Numbered from the stretch's first letter, positions 1 through 6,387 are shown. The stretch is 7,790 bases of DNA from Methanoregulaceae archaeon (GCA_019695435.1 JACTVF010000103.1:1-7790); one strand, 5' to 3'. Numbers and translations: made by a program. Notes: generated by a model not told the origin, from the sequence alone.

Positions 1-1
1 C

Positions 2-337
2 GGCCAGAACCGGAATGCGGTCGTAATGGCGCTTATCGATGGGCCGAACCTCTTCCGGTACAAGTTGCCAGATCCCCGGGCCACGCTCGACGAGATCCTC
101 TCTAACGTGCGGGTCGCATACCAGGCCGGCGTGATCCACGCGGATCTTTCAGAGTACAACATCCTCATTGAGGATGGGAAATGCGTCATCATCGACTGGC
201 CGCAGTGGATGGAGACCACCCACCCCAATGCCGGCGCCATCCTCGAACGCGATATCAGCAATATATTAGCCTTCTTTTTGCGGAAGTACAAACTGGAGTA
301 TGACCCCGGGGAAGCACTGCGATGCGTGACCGGCTGA
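2..337 (+). CDS. rio2: RIO2-family serine/threonine protein kinase, C-terminal part
   Basis: Only the last 111 codons are in the window; the frame is open to the left edge, so the gene starts upstream. RIO kinases are atypical kinases/ATPases, and RIO2 acts in late maturation of the small ribosomal subunit. The catalytic loop reads HADLSEYNI and the metal-binding loop reads IDWPQ, followed by the HPNA and ERDI segments. The PQ after the metal-binding Asp and the THPNA stretch fit RIO2 better than RIO1, which usually has IDVSQ. The N-terminal winged helix and nucleotide-binding loop of RIO2 would lie outside the window. The stop codon overlaps the start of the DUF460 gene by 16 bases, so the two are almost certainly co-transcribed and probably translationally coupled. 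Confidence 0.9.
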   Translation, partial: GQNRNAVVMALIDGPNLFRYKLPDPRATLDEILSNVRVAYQAGVIHADLSEYNILIEDGKCVIIDWPQWMETTHPNAGAILERDISNILAFFLRKYKLEYDPGEALRCVTG

Positions 338-2283
338 TTGTTTTTGGGATCGATATCGTCAAAGGTTCAGTGAGGTCGCGATCCCGTCGGCCGATGTACG
401 CGCTTGTCCGTATGGACGGGCAGGCGATTTTAAGCGAGAGCATGGTCTCGATGTTCCGGCTTTTCCGGTTGCTCTCCGAGGAACGGCCCGATATCCTTGC
501 CGTCGACAGCCTCCAGGAGATCGCGACCGACCAGCACGAACTCTTCTCCTTTTTGCAGGGCCTCCCGCCGCAGACCAAGCTCGTGCAGGTGACTGGCGGC
601 GAGAAAAAAGAGACGCTCGGGAAAGTCGCCGCCCGGTTCAATATCAGTTTCGACCGGTTCGACCCGTTTGCCGAGGCCCGTACCACGGCCCGGGTTGCAT
701 CGCTTGGCGCCGGCGCAGAGGTCATCGCTTTTCTCGACGAGAGCGAGGTCGTGGTAAGCCGTCACCGGTCACCGGGCCGGGGCGGGTGGAGCCAGAACCG
801 GTACGTCCGGAAGATCCACGGTGCCGTCCAGTTCAAGGGCCGTGAGATAGAGCAGCAGCTTGCGGCGCACGGGCTCCGGTACGAGAAAAAGGAGACCAAG
901 GCCTTTGGGGGGTGCAGCCGGGTGGCCTTCCGGGTCTTTGCTGTAAGGGGCCAGGTACCGGTCTCTACGTACCGCGGCGCTGACGTGCAGGTCAGGATCA
1001 GCGGCAAGAGACTCGAACGAATCCGGTTCCGGCCCCTATCAGGAAAGCCCCGGTACCTGATCGTGGGGATTGATCCGGGCACCACGACCGCGGTCGCTGC
1101 GCTCGACCTTGACGGGAACCTCATGCACCTTGAAAGCTCCCGGCAGATGAACATGTCCGGTGTGATCGAGGCCCTGTACCGGGTCGGAAAGCCGCTGGTC
1201 GTCGCCTCCGATGTGCAGGAGATGCCGTACTCGGTGGAGAAGATCCGGCGGGCGTTCTCGGCGGTCTCTTATACCCCAAGGCAGGACACGAGCGTCGAAT
1301 CCAAACTTTCCCTCACCGCTGGTTTCCCGTATGCAAACGTCCACGAGCGGGACGCGCTCTCGGCAGCGCTCGATGCCTATCTCCAGTACCAGAACAAATT
1401 CCGAAACCTCGTCAGGCGCGTGCCCCCGGGCCACGACCTCGACGAGGTACGGGCCGGGGTGATCCGGGGCCAGGCGCTCGACCAGGTGCTCATCGACTTA
1501 AACGCCGTTGCACCGGCCGCCTTGGCAGAGGAGGCACCTGTCGCACCTGTCGCGGCCCGGCATGACGAGCGGGTGCGGGTGCTGGACGGCATGGTCAAGC
1601 GCCTGCGCACGTACGTGGCTGAACTCGAGGAGGAAGTCAAGGCAAAAGAGTACGAGATCCACCGGCTCCAGGGACGGCTCCGCGCCATGCACGACACCCG
1701 GGACGTGCAGCTGGCAAAGGATGCCGAGGTGACAAAACAGGATGCAATCATTCAGAGCCTGAAAAAACGGCTCAGGAAAGCGGAGCGCCACAGCCGCACG
1801 CTCGCAAAACGGGTGGAACGGATAAGGACGTTTGCCGAGCTATCTATTGACGGCGAGGCGCTGCCGGTAAAAGTGATGGATGTGCTCACAAAGGAGGCGT
1901 TTCGCCGGCTCATGGACGATACCGGTATCCGCGAAGACGATATCGTCTTTGTACAGCGCACAGACGGCTGGGGGCGAAGCGTGGTCAGGGATCTGGCCGA
2001 TATTCAGGTCCGGGCCCTGATCACTCCCGCTCACGGTGAGCGCGACCCGCAGATCCTTCCCGCATTCCGGGAGGCCGGCATCCCCCTGCTCACCGATATG
2101 GATGCCGGCGTGCAGGTGCGGGGCAGGGTGGGGCTTGCCGCAAAAGACCGGTTCGAAGCTGCCATCGCCCGCTGGCATGACGAGCAGGTGCAGTTTTTGC
2201 GCGAGAGAGAATCCAGCCGGATCGAGCACATGTTCAAGGAGTACAAGAGCGAACGTGGAAAGGAAGTGCGCAAAGGGGGCTGA
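322..2283 (+). CDS. DUF460 (COG2433) protein, possible RNase H-fold nuclease
   Basis: A 653-residue archaeal protein of the DUF460 family, described in COG2433 as a possible RuvC/YqgF-like RNase H-fold nuclease; no reaction is established to my knowledge. Visible architecture: an N-terminal RNase H-like segment (GID around Asp11, VDS around Asp62, DPFAEA around Asp114); a second, clearer one starting at GIDPGTTT (Asp251), with a second acidic strand at Asp297 (SDVQE) and an HERDA motif at 341-345 (Asp344) like the last acidic motif of RuvC/YqgF proteins; a Lys/Arg/Glu-rich coiled coil at about 415-503; and a C-terminal domain of about 150 residues ending in a charged helix. The ATG at 322 is preferred because the GID motif begins at residue 9, so later starts would remove it. 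It overlaps rio2 by 16 bases and thiL follows two bases after its stop, so it sits inside an operon. It is likely cytosolic; no signal peptide is seen. Confidence 0.88.
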   Translation: MRDRLIVFGIDIVKGSVRSRSRRPMYALVRMDGQAILSESMVSMFRLFRLLSEERPDILAVDSLQEIATDQHELFSFLQGLPPQTKLVQVTGGEKKETLGKVAARFNISFDRFDPFAEARTTARVASLGAGAEVIAFLDESEVVVSRHRSPGRGGWSQNRYVRKIHGAVQFKGREIEQQLAAHGLRYEKKETKAFGGCSRVAFRVFAVRGQVPVSTYRGADVQVRISGKRLERIRFRPLSGKPRYLIVGIDPGTTTAVAALDLDGNLMHLESSRQMNMSGVIEALYRVGKPLVVASDVQEMPYSVEKIRRAFSAVSYTPRQDTSVESKLSLTAGFPYANVHERDALSAALDAYLQYQNKFRNLVRRVPPGHDLDEVRAGVIRGQALDQVLIDLNAVAPAALAEEAPVAPVAARHDERVRVLDGMVKRLRTYVAELEEEVKAKEYEIHRLQGRLRAMHDTRDVQLAKDAEVTKQDAIIQSLKKRLRKAERHSRTLAKRVERIRTFAELSIDGEALPVKVMDVLTKEAFRRLMDDTGIREDDIVFVQRTDGWGRSVVRDLADIQVRALITPAHGERDPQILPAFREAGIPLLTDMDAGVQVRGRVGLAAKDRFEAAIARWHDEQVQFLRERESSRIEHMFKEYKSERGKEVRKGG

Positions 2284-2285
2284 CT

Positions 2286-3149
2286 ATGGACGATCGGGAA
2301 CTCTTGAAGACCGTGATGGGAATAGTCGGGGAAGAGAACTGCCGTGACGACTGCGCCGTGCTGCCGTGCGGCGACCAGCTGGTAGTGGCAACGACCGACA
2401 TGCTTCATAAGATGACCGATTTTGTGGAGGGCATGACTGACTGGCAGATCGGCTGGATGAGCGCTGCCGTCACCATCAGCGACATCGCGAGCATGGGCGC
2501 AGCGCCGAAGTACGTCCTCATCGCGGTGGGGCTCGACCGGTGGGAGCATCTTGCCGGTGTCATGCAGGGGGCACAGGACTGCTGTAAAAGATTCGGCGCA
2601 GCGATCATTGGTGGGGATATTGATCATCACGATGAACTTACGATCGTGACGACTGGCCTTGGCCTTGTGGACCGTGCGCATCTTGTGCAGCGGACCGGCG
2701 CCCGGCCGGGAGATCTCGTCTGCATCACCGGCACCCCGGGGCAGGCTCAGGCATGGCTCGACGGGTATAAGCAGTTCGAAAAGGCGCTTTTCGAACCGCA
2801 GCCCCGGGTGGGGGAGGGACACCTGCTCTCATGTGGGGGAGTGACCGCGATGATGGACGACAGCGACGGGATTGCCCTCTCACTCTACGATCTTCTGGAC
2901 GTCAATGAATGCGGTTTTTCCATAGACTCCGGTAAGGTCCCCCATCCTGCCGGCATCCCGGAATTGCAGGCACGGGAGCTTACGCTGTACGGCGGCGGGG
3001 ATTACGAACTGATCTTCACCCTGCCCCCGGACCGGTACCCGGTGGCCGGCGTTCCCTGCACGGTGATCGGTCAGGTGATCCCCGAAAAGACCGTACTCGT
3101 AGACGGTAAACCCGTGGAGAAACGCGGGTACCAGCACCGGTGGTCGTAG
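2286..3149 (+). CDS. thiL: thiamine-monophosphate kinase
   Basis: ThiL phosphorylates thiamine monophosphate with ATP to give thiamine diphosphate, the last step of cofactor synthesis, in the cytosol. The 287-residue product shows the AIR-synthase/ThiL signature in order: DDCAV (21-25), TTDM (36-39), ISDIASMGAAP (around Asp66), GGD (109-111), MDDSDGIALSL (190-200, the family's usual MDISDGL) and GGGDYELIF (236-244). It is a little shorter than many bacterial ThiL proteins (about 300-330), with no sign of truncation. The ATG at 2286 is two bases after the DUF460 stop and has a G-rich run (AGGGGG, 2274-2279) six bases upstream. It is the last gene of the rio2-DUF460-thiL operon. AIR-synthase relatives such as HypE or SelD are unlikely because of the MDDSDG and GGGDYEL motifs and the length. 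Confidence 0.9.
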   Translation: MDDRELLKTVMGIVGEENCRDDCAVLPCGDQLVVATTDMLHKMTDFVEGMTDWQIGWMSAAVTISDIASMGAAPKYVLIAVGLDRWEHLAGVMQGAQDCCKRFGAAIIGGDIDHHDELTIVTTGLGLVDRAHLVQRTGARPGDLVCITGTPGQAQAWLDGYKQFEKALFEPQPRVGEGHLLSCGGVTAMMDDSDGIALSLYDLLDVNECGFSIDSGKVPHPAGIPELQARELTLYGGGDYELIFTLPPDRYPVAGVPCTVIGQVIPEKTVLVDGKPVEKRGYQHRWS

Positions 3150-3182
3150 CCCGCCATTAAGGGATGTGCCTGTGCATTTCTC

Positions 3183-3190
3183 TTAAATAC
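3183..3190 (+). promoter_or_regulatory. TATA box for the 155-residue hypothetical gene
   Basis: TTAAATAC lies in an AT-rich patch between GC-rich genes. Its centre is about 48 bases before the ATG at 3235, which predicts a transcript start near 3212-3214 and a leader of about 20 bases. The leader has no clear Shine-Dalgarno match. This promoter separates the gene from the thiL operon. Confidence 0.5.
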
Positions 3191-3234
3191 AAATAACAAA
3201 AGATAATGGATAATCAAAGACCCGTTCACCCATC

Positions 3235-3702
3235 ATGGAATCGCTGGAAAGCAAACTGGATAGACTCTCCCCGGATCAGCGCCGGGAGGTCGAGGAATTT
3301 GTTGACTTTCTGATCCAGCGAGCGGAGGGGATACGCGTCACCGTGCAGGTCGCGCCGGCACCCCATGACGTCCCGATGGTAGCAAAATCCGTTGCGCCCC
3401 CGCTTATCATCCCGGATCCCGTCCCGGTTGAGGAGTCGGGCGTGCCTCCGGCCCGGGAGGCTTATGTTCCCCCTGCAGGATCTGCTCCCGTGCATGAGGA
3501 TGCCTCCCCGGCCGTCATCCAAGAGATTGCCGTGGATGACGGGACTGACGGGTACTTCGATTACGGGAAATTTGAGAAGGCTGCTTACCCGGCACCGCTC
3601 CCCCCGTCTCCGGCGGATGAAGCCGTAAAAAAAGTCAAGAGAAAATTGATACAAAAAAGCGAACAGGCGCCAACGAACCAGCTGCTCGACTGGATTGATT
3701 GA
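3235..3702 (+). CDS. hypothetical protein, helical N-terminus with proline-rich middle
   Basis: A 155-residue protein of unknown function. The first 33 residues form a charged amphipathic helix pair (LDRLSPDQRREVEEFVDFL) that resembles the DUF2281-type helix found in small antitoxin-like and regulatory proteins; this is a resemblance by eye, not a family assignment. Residues about 40-125 are rich in Pro, Ala and Val and low in complexity, suggesting a flexible linker. The acidic/aromatic DGYFDYGKFEK patch lies near 104-114, and the last 25 residues are basic, then end in LLDWID. There is no signal peptide or membrane segment. It has its own TATA box at 3183-3190 and is not obviously part of the upstream operon. 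No toxin-like partner is next to it: the downstream neighbour is a tRNA on the other strand. The ATG at 3235 is the first start after the promoter. A conserved lineage-specific protein is likely. Confidence 0.72.
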   Translation: MESLESKLDRLSPDQRREVEEFVDFLIQRAEGIRVTVQVAPAPHDVPMVAKSVAPPLIIPDPVPVEESGVPPAREAYVPPAGSAPVHEDASPAVIQEIAVDDGTDGYFDYGKFEKAAYPAPLPPSPADEAVKKVKRKLIQKSEQAPTNQLLDWID

Positions 3703-3768
3703 CCGTTTTGGGAAGCGGGAGACAGATAGACTTGGCACCCGTCCGTGAGGAAATTTTAGCACTCGTTT

Positions 3769-3775
3769 AAAAAAA
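3769..3775 (-). terminator. T-run terminator after tRNA-Ala(UGC)
   Basis: On the minus strand a run of seven T lies 14-20 bases past the 3' end of the tRNA, a typical archaeal oligo-T termination signal. It is in the same short gap that ends the convergent 155-residue gene. Confidence 0.5.
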
Positions 3776-3788
3776 TATTCAACAACGA

Positions 3789-3860
3789 TGGACTCGACGG
3801 GATTCGAACCCGTGGCCTTCACGTTGCAAACGTGACGATCTACCCCTGATCTACGAGCCC
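3789..3860 (-). tRNA. tRNA-Ala (anticodon UGC)
   Basis: The 72-base minus-strand sequence folds as a full cloverleaf. The acceptor GGGCTCG pairs with CGAGTCC, the anticodon stem is CACG/CGTG around the loop TTTGCAA (anticodon TGC, reading GCA and related Ala codons), and the T arm is ACGGG-TTCGAAT-CCCGT. The acceptor contains a G3:U70 pair, the alanine identity determinant, and the discriminator base is A. No CCA is encoded and no intron is seen. Its promoter is at 3867-3909. It differs from tRNA-Ala(CGC) at 6985-7056 by only 8 bases. Confidence 0.96.
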
Positions 3861-3866
3861 TTTTTG

Positions 3867-3909
3867 TGTGGCATATACTTTTTCTGCGGCTTCCATATAG
3901 TTGTTACTG
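3867..3909 (-). promoter_or_regulatory. promoter of tRNA-Ala(UGC)
   Basis: On the minus strand a TATA element CTATAT (3895-3900) lies 35-40 bases before the mature tRNA 5' end. An ATGCC initiator-like element (3870-3874) follows about 25 bases downstream of the TATA, matching the box A/box B layout known for methanogen stable-RNA promoters. The whole 43-base block matches 7063-7105 upstream of the other tRNA-Ala at 32 of 43 positions without gaps. The predicted transcript start near 3870-3873 leaves a 10-13 base 5' leader for RNase P to remove. Confidence 0.7.
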
Positions 3910-3919
3910 ATCCGCTTGT

Positions 3920-3948
3920 AAAAAAAAGGAAAAACGGGAGATTGCTCC
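3920..3948 (-). terminator. terminator of the PEGA surface protein gene
   Basis: Reading the minus strand after the stop at 3960, a small GGAG-CAAT-CTCC hairpin (3937-3948) is followed by T5 (3930-3934) and T8 (3920-3927). This separates the gene from the tRNA-Ala promoter just beyond it. Confidence 0.6.
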
Positions 3949-3959
3949 TTATTACCTGC

Positions 3960-5129
3960 TTATGGGTGCGTATGCTTATGATAGATTGTGAAGATGGTGA
4001 CAATCGCACCGATAATTGCCGTGATGATACCGAGCACGGCTGCAACAACCGAAGGGCTCGACCAGACCGACGATGTATCTGTCGTGGTTGTTGTCACCGG
4101 GACCGTCGTTGGGGCGGTGGTCGGGCTCTCGCGTGGAGGGAGCGATCCGAACGCTGTGATGGTGCCGGCACCAACGACCGAGATCGTCGTGTCGTAATCA
4201 TAATAACCGGTCATCGCCAGTTTGAGCGCGTGACTTCCTGCCGAAATGCCGGTAAGATTGACCGGGGTTATGCCCTCGTAGACACCATCCACGAAAACGT
4301 TAGCCCCGAGCGGTGAGGAATACACCGATACATTTCCGGGAGCCACCACACTGGCTGCCGCGGTCGTTGCAGCTGCCGGAACTGTGGTATTTACACTGAC
4401 CGGTGTGGTTGTTGCAGGAACCGTGGTCTCTGTGGCAGCCGCCGCCGGGCTGCTGCGCAGCGCCAGCAGGTATATGATCAGGCGCTCGTTGATCAGGTCG
4501 GTATCAGTGCTGCTGAGGTATGCCTGATCGGCAGGTGGCAGCCAGGCGACGACATACCCGCTCCCGTATGGCGTGAAGAGCAGGGCAGGATCGCTGTTAT
4601 CAAAACTCATGAGTGTTGTCGCGCCGGCCCGTGCCTCGTACTGCTCCCGGGTCGAAACAAGCGTTGTATTGGGAAAACGCGAGGGCATCCCGGCAAAGAT
4701 GTTCTCGGAGATGGTCGTATTGGGATCGGTTTCGAGCAGCGCAAGGCTCGGGGGGGCGATGCCTGACGTCAGTGCTGGCAGGATATCGGTAAACCGGGGG
4801 AGATCTGTTCCGGTCACGACCATGATCCTGCCGGCTTTCGTGGCATTTGCAAGTGCTGTTGCGGTCTCCTGGGTAAACCCTGCATCCCCGCCGATGAAGA
4901 TGACATCCATGGATGTATTGGTAAAACACGAAATATTGTTGTCGAGTTCGACGCCCGCGGTGCCCGGAAGGGCGCAGGCCACCTCAAAGGTGTCCTGGTG
5001 AAGGGCCGGGACAAATCCTGCAGCATCACCATAAATGGCGGTATTGATGGCGGCAGACGGCATCACCAGCACAAGGGTAGCACACAGCACCGCCGCACAC
5101 ATGGTCAGAGTGCGAGGTAGAATTACCAT
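3960..5129 (-). CDS. exported, membrane-anchored protein with PEGA domain
   Basis: Predicted cell-surface protein of 389 residues; exact role unknown. A Sec-type signal peptide covers about residues 1-27 (MVILPRT, a hydrophobic stretch, then PSAA). Residues about 28-225 look like an alpha/beta domain: MDVIFIGGDAGF, RIMVVTGTDLPRF and GSGYVVAWLPP suggest strand-turn-helix units reminiscent of a class I glutamine-amidotransferase-like fold, though no catalytic Cys-His pair is evident. A Thr/Ala/Pro-rich linker follows, then a PEGA domain at about 265-330 (VYSSPLGANVFVDGVYEG...TPVNL...GSHALKL...GYYDY). A second Thr-rich linker and a C-terminal transmembrane helix (361-383) with a short His/Lys tail complete it. 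Many N-x-S/T sequons fit a glycosylated exterior domain. A longer frame begins at a GTG at 5154-5156, but AGGAG at 5138-5142 sits 8 bases before the ATG at 5129, and that start gives a clean signal peptide. A strong T-run terminator follows. Confidence 0.85.
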   Translation of the reverse strand: MVILPRTLTMCAAVLCATLVLVMPSAAINTAIYGDAAGFVPALHQDTFEVACALPGTAGVELDNNISCFTNTSMDVIFIGGDAGFTQETATALANATKAGRIMVVTGTDLPRFTDILPALTSGIAPPSLALLETDPNTTISENIFAGMPSRFPNTTLVSTREQYEARAGATTLMSFDNSDPALLFTPYGSGYVVAWLPPADQAYLSSTDTDLINERLIIYLLALRSSPAAAATETTVPATTTPVSVNTTVPAAATTAAASVVAPGNVSVYSSPLGANVFVDGVYEGITPVNLTGISAGSHALKLAMTGYYDYDTTISVVGAGTITAFGSLPPRESPTTAPTTVPVTTTTTDTSSVWSSPSVVAAVLGIITAIIGAIVTIFTIYHKHTHP

Positions 5130-5137
5130 GAACATGT

Positions 5138-5142
5138 CTCCT
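5138..5142 (-). promoter_or_regulatory. Shine-Dalgarno site deciding the PEGA protein start
   Basis: AGGAG on the minus strand lies 8 bases before the ATG at 5129-5127 and only 2 bases before another in-frame ATG at 5135-5133. The spacing favours 5129 over both that ATG and the upstream GTG at 5156. Confidence 0.65.
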
Positions 5143-5206
5143 AATCTTGAGATCACTGTTGGCCGGGCACCGTGTTGATGTTTTCGTATCTGCCCGCACG
5201 CTTAAA

Positions 5207-5233
5207 GAACGCCCGGCGTTTTTTCCGGCGTTC
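5207..5233. repeat. overlapping inverted and direct repeats in the divergent intergenic region
   Basis: GAACGCC (5207-5213) and GGCGTTC (5227-5233) form a 7-base inverted repeat. Inside it CCGGCGTT occurs twice (5213-5220 and 5225-5232), separated by four T. It lies between the oppositely directed PEGA gene and the 60-residue gene. It could be an operator or an RNA hairpin in the PEGA gene leader; which one cannot be decided here. Confidence 0.45.
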
Positions 5234-5263
5234 TCCTGAAGGGGGCGTTGCCGAAGATGAATA

Positions 5264-5273
5264 TTTTATAAAA
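5264..5273 (+). promoter_or_regulatory. TATA box of the 60-residue gene
   Basis: TTTTATAAAA is the strongest TATA match in this intergenic region. It predicts a transcript start near 5293-5296 and a leader of about 50 bases to the ATG at 5347. The element is nearly palindromic, so it could also serve the divergent PEGA gene, which would then have a leader of more than 100 bases containing the repeat at 5207-5233. Confidence 0.5.
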
Positions 5274-5346
5274 CACCATGCCCAAGAACTGATCAGACCC
5301 GGGAAAAGCGGTTACCTGCCATCCCGGAATAACCGGAGATACCCTC

Positions 5347-5529
5347 ATGGTAAAACTGATCATTGAACCAAAGAAGGCAAAGGATGGCCAGATCGATTAC
5401 ATCGTCACATACCACGATGTAAAAACCGACAACCAGTTTACCATTACGACCACAAATGACCTGAACGAGGCCGTGCAGCGCCTCAAAGAGACGCTGGAAA
5501 GCGAGGTGAAAATCCTCACCACGAAGTAA
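5347..5529 (+). CDS. small hypothetical protein, 60 residues
   Basis: Not recognised. The product has a beta-rich first half (VKLIIEPKK, DYIVTYHDV, QFTITTTNDL) followed by an amphipathic helix (LNEAVQRLKETLESEV) and a final strand, so it looks like a small compact alpha/beta domain of a soluble protein. There is no signal peptide, Cys pair or membrane segment. The gene is well supported by a TATA box at 5264-5273, GGAG at 5335-5338 eight bases before the ATG, good third-position GC, and a T5 run at 5559-5563 after the stop. It is transcribed alone, divergent from the PEGA gene. The acidic/basic mix could suit a nucleic-acid- or protein-binding accessory role, but nothing in the sequence shows one. 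Confidence 0.75.
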   Translation: MVKLIIEPKKAKDGQIDYIVTYHDVKTDNQFTITTTNDLNEAVQRLKETLESEVKILTTK

Positions 5530-5863
5530 AACATCCCCAAAAAAAAATTCTCACGCTCTTTTTAATAATTGGCTTTCTCTCTCTGCAGGAATCCTTCTAT
5601 TGCCCGAGTACTGGATGATCGGTCTCCTTCGTATGACCACGTCCCCCGGGGTTTATCGATAGAGTCTCCGGTTTCTGGCAGGTTGAGTATATCTTAGTAG
5701 ATTCCAGGGCAATATATCCCAGGAAAGGAATTCCAACTGTTTGGGGGACGTGAAATCGATCGGGATTTTTGGGCCGGGATCATGCAGAAGGCGGATGAAG
5801 AATTATTCCGGATCTATTCCGTAAAATTAAACTAGTTGGTAAAATACCGGAGGATCAATCGAT
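5530..5863. other. 334-base gap without a supported gene
   Basis: No complete gene is supported here. Besides the T-run near 5559 it holds two stop-free stretches lacking a start codon: minus strand 5562-5693 (43 codons, containing LPETGDSIDKPRGTWSYEGD) and plus strand 5701-5835 (44 codons, containing FWAGIMQKADEELFRIYSV). Both read somewhat like protein and may be gene relics. AT-rich motifs at 5687-5694 and 5711-5717 could be TATA boxes, but none is at a convincing distance from the ATG at 5864. Confidence 0.4.
5559..5563 (+). terminator. T-run terminator after the 60-residue gene
   Basis: A T5 run lies about 30 bases past the stop codon, preceded by a C/T-rich stretch with no evident hairpin, as is usual for archaeal intrinsic termination. 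Confidence 0.4.
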
Positions 5864-6142
5864 ATGGAGAGACAGGGAAACAAAGGCACTCTGAAATTGA
5901 CATCCGGCGAGTTGCTTGCAATCATACTAATTTTCATCGGGATTTTGGTATTCCTCCAGATTATCACGGGTACCGGCATTTTTGAGAGGTCATGTTCTGT
6001 CTCAGTCTCCCCGTCATCTGCTGCGCCGAACACACCATTTTTGGTCTTGCTGACATCGAACATCCCCATAACAGGGAAAATCGATACTATTGACTACGTA
6101 GTTTACGGTATTAATCCATGGATCAATAATACTGCTTTCTGA
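5864..6142 (+). CDS. N-terminal part of the frameshifted membrane protein
   Basis: A 92-residue frame with a strong Shine-Dalgarno site (GGAGG, 10 bases before the ATG). Residues 15-36 form a transmembrane helix (LLAIILIFIGILVFLQII), followed by SVSVSPSSAAPNTPF, a typical opening of an exterior beta-sandwich. It stops at TGA 6140-6142 in mid-domain. As read it would give a short anchored protein with an incomplete outer domain. Confidence 0.6.
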   Translation: MERQGNKGTLKLTSGELLAIILIFIGILVFLQIITGTGIFERSCSVSVSPSSAAPNTPFLVLLTSNIPITGKIDTIDYVVYGINPWINNTAF

Positions 6143-6162
6143 AGTACGGCTTCGGCTCTCTG

Positions 6163-6387
6163 ATGTTCAATGGCTCAAGGGCTGCATTTTACCTCAAATC
6201 TGATGGATATTGGTACCAATACACTGATTCAACGGGTAAATATGATGTCAGATCAGGCATGTCATTTCCATCACCGAAATTATTCTCCCTTGGCTCACCC
6301 GGAAATTATACTATCGATGTCCTTTACACAACATCTGGTGGTGCCGGGGGAGATCCAACGGCAACGGTAACTATAAAAAATAAATAA
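6163..6387 (+). CDS. C-terminal part of the frameshifted membrane protein
   Basis: A 74-residue frame from an ATG that has no ribosome binding site. The same frame is open upstream to 6130, where it joins the preceding protein. It contains Tyr-, Ser- and Gly-rich beta segments (SDGYWYQYTDSTG, GNYTIDVLYTTSGG) and lacks its own signal or anchor, so independent expression is unlikely. Confidence 0.45.
   Translation: MFNGSRAAFYLKSDGYWYQYTDSTGKYDVRSGMSFPSPKLFSLGSPGNYTIDVLYTTSGGAGGDPTATVTIKNK

Larger units (their letters stand above)
5864..6387 (+). pseudogene. membrane-anchored exported protein gene, split by a frameshift
   Basis: Two adjacent frames read as one protein of about 174 residues if a single base is gained at 6136-6139 (GCTTTCTGA read as GCT TTT CTG A). 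The first part (5864-6142) has GGAGG at 5849-5853, a short basic N-terminus, one hydrophobic helix at about residues 15-36, then an exterior beta-rich region. The second part continues from CTG at 6139 as LKYGFGSLMFNGS and ends at 6387. N-glycosylation sequons (NNT, NGS, NYT) occur on both sides of the break, and alternating beta-strand patterns suggest an Ig-like fold. The layout is a single N-terminal anchor with an outside domain. Function unknown. It could be a true pseudogene, a sequencing error, or a slippage site: tRNA-Phe on TTC can re-pair with TTT just before the TGA. The base composition is more AT-rich than the left operon. Confidence 0.7.

Noticed and set aside
2031..2822. Minus-strand frame of 263 codons
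   Set aside because: It is antisense to the DUF460 and thiL genes, both of which show strong family motifs. Long antisense frames are expected at this GC content.
3235..3702. Toxin-antitoxin module
   Set aside because: Only a vague antitoxin-like helix is present. No adjacent toxin-like gene exists on either side.
3871..3880. AAGTATATGC as TATA box of tRNA-Ala(UGC)
   Set aside because: It is centred only about 16 bases before the tRNA, so transcription would start inside the tRNA. The CTATAT at 3895-3900 has the right distance.
3864..4316. Plus-strand frame of 150 codons
   Set aside because: It is opposite the tRNA promoter, the terminator and the PEGA gene, and its low-complexity Arg/Asp/Cys-rich content is a shadow of the Thr-rich linker coding.
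5130..5156. GTG start giving a longer PEGA protein
   Set aside because: The Shine-Dalgarno site AGGAG lies inside this extension at 8 bases from the ATG at 5129, and the shorter form has a proper signal peptide.
5172..5366. Plus-strand frame of 64 codons before the 60-residue gene
   Set aside because: It begins at GTG without a ribosome site, runs over the repeats, the TATA box and the start of the real gene at 5347, and has an Arg-rich composition typical of chance frames.
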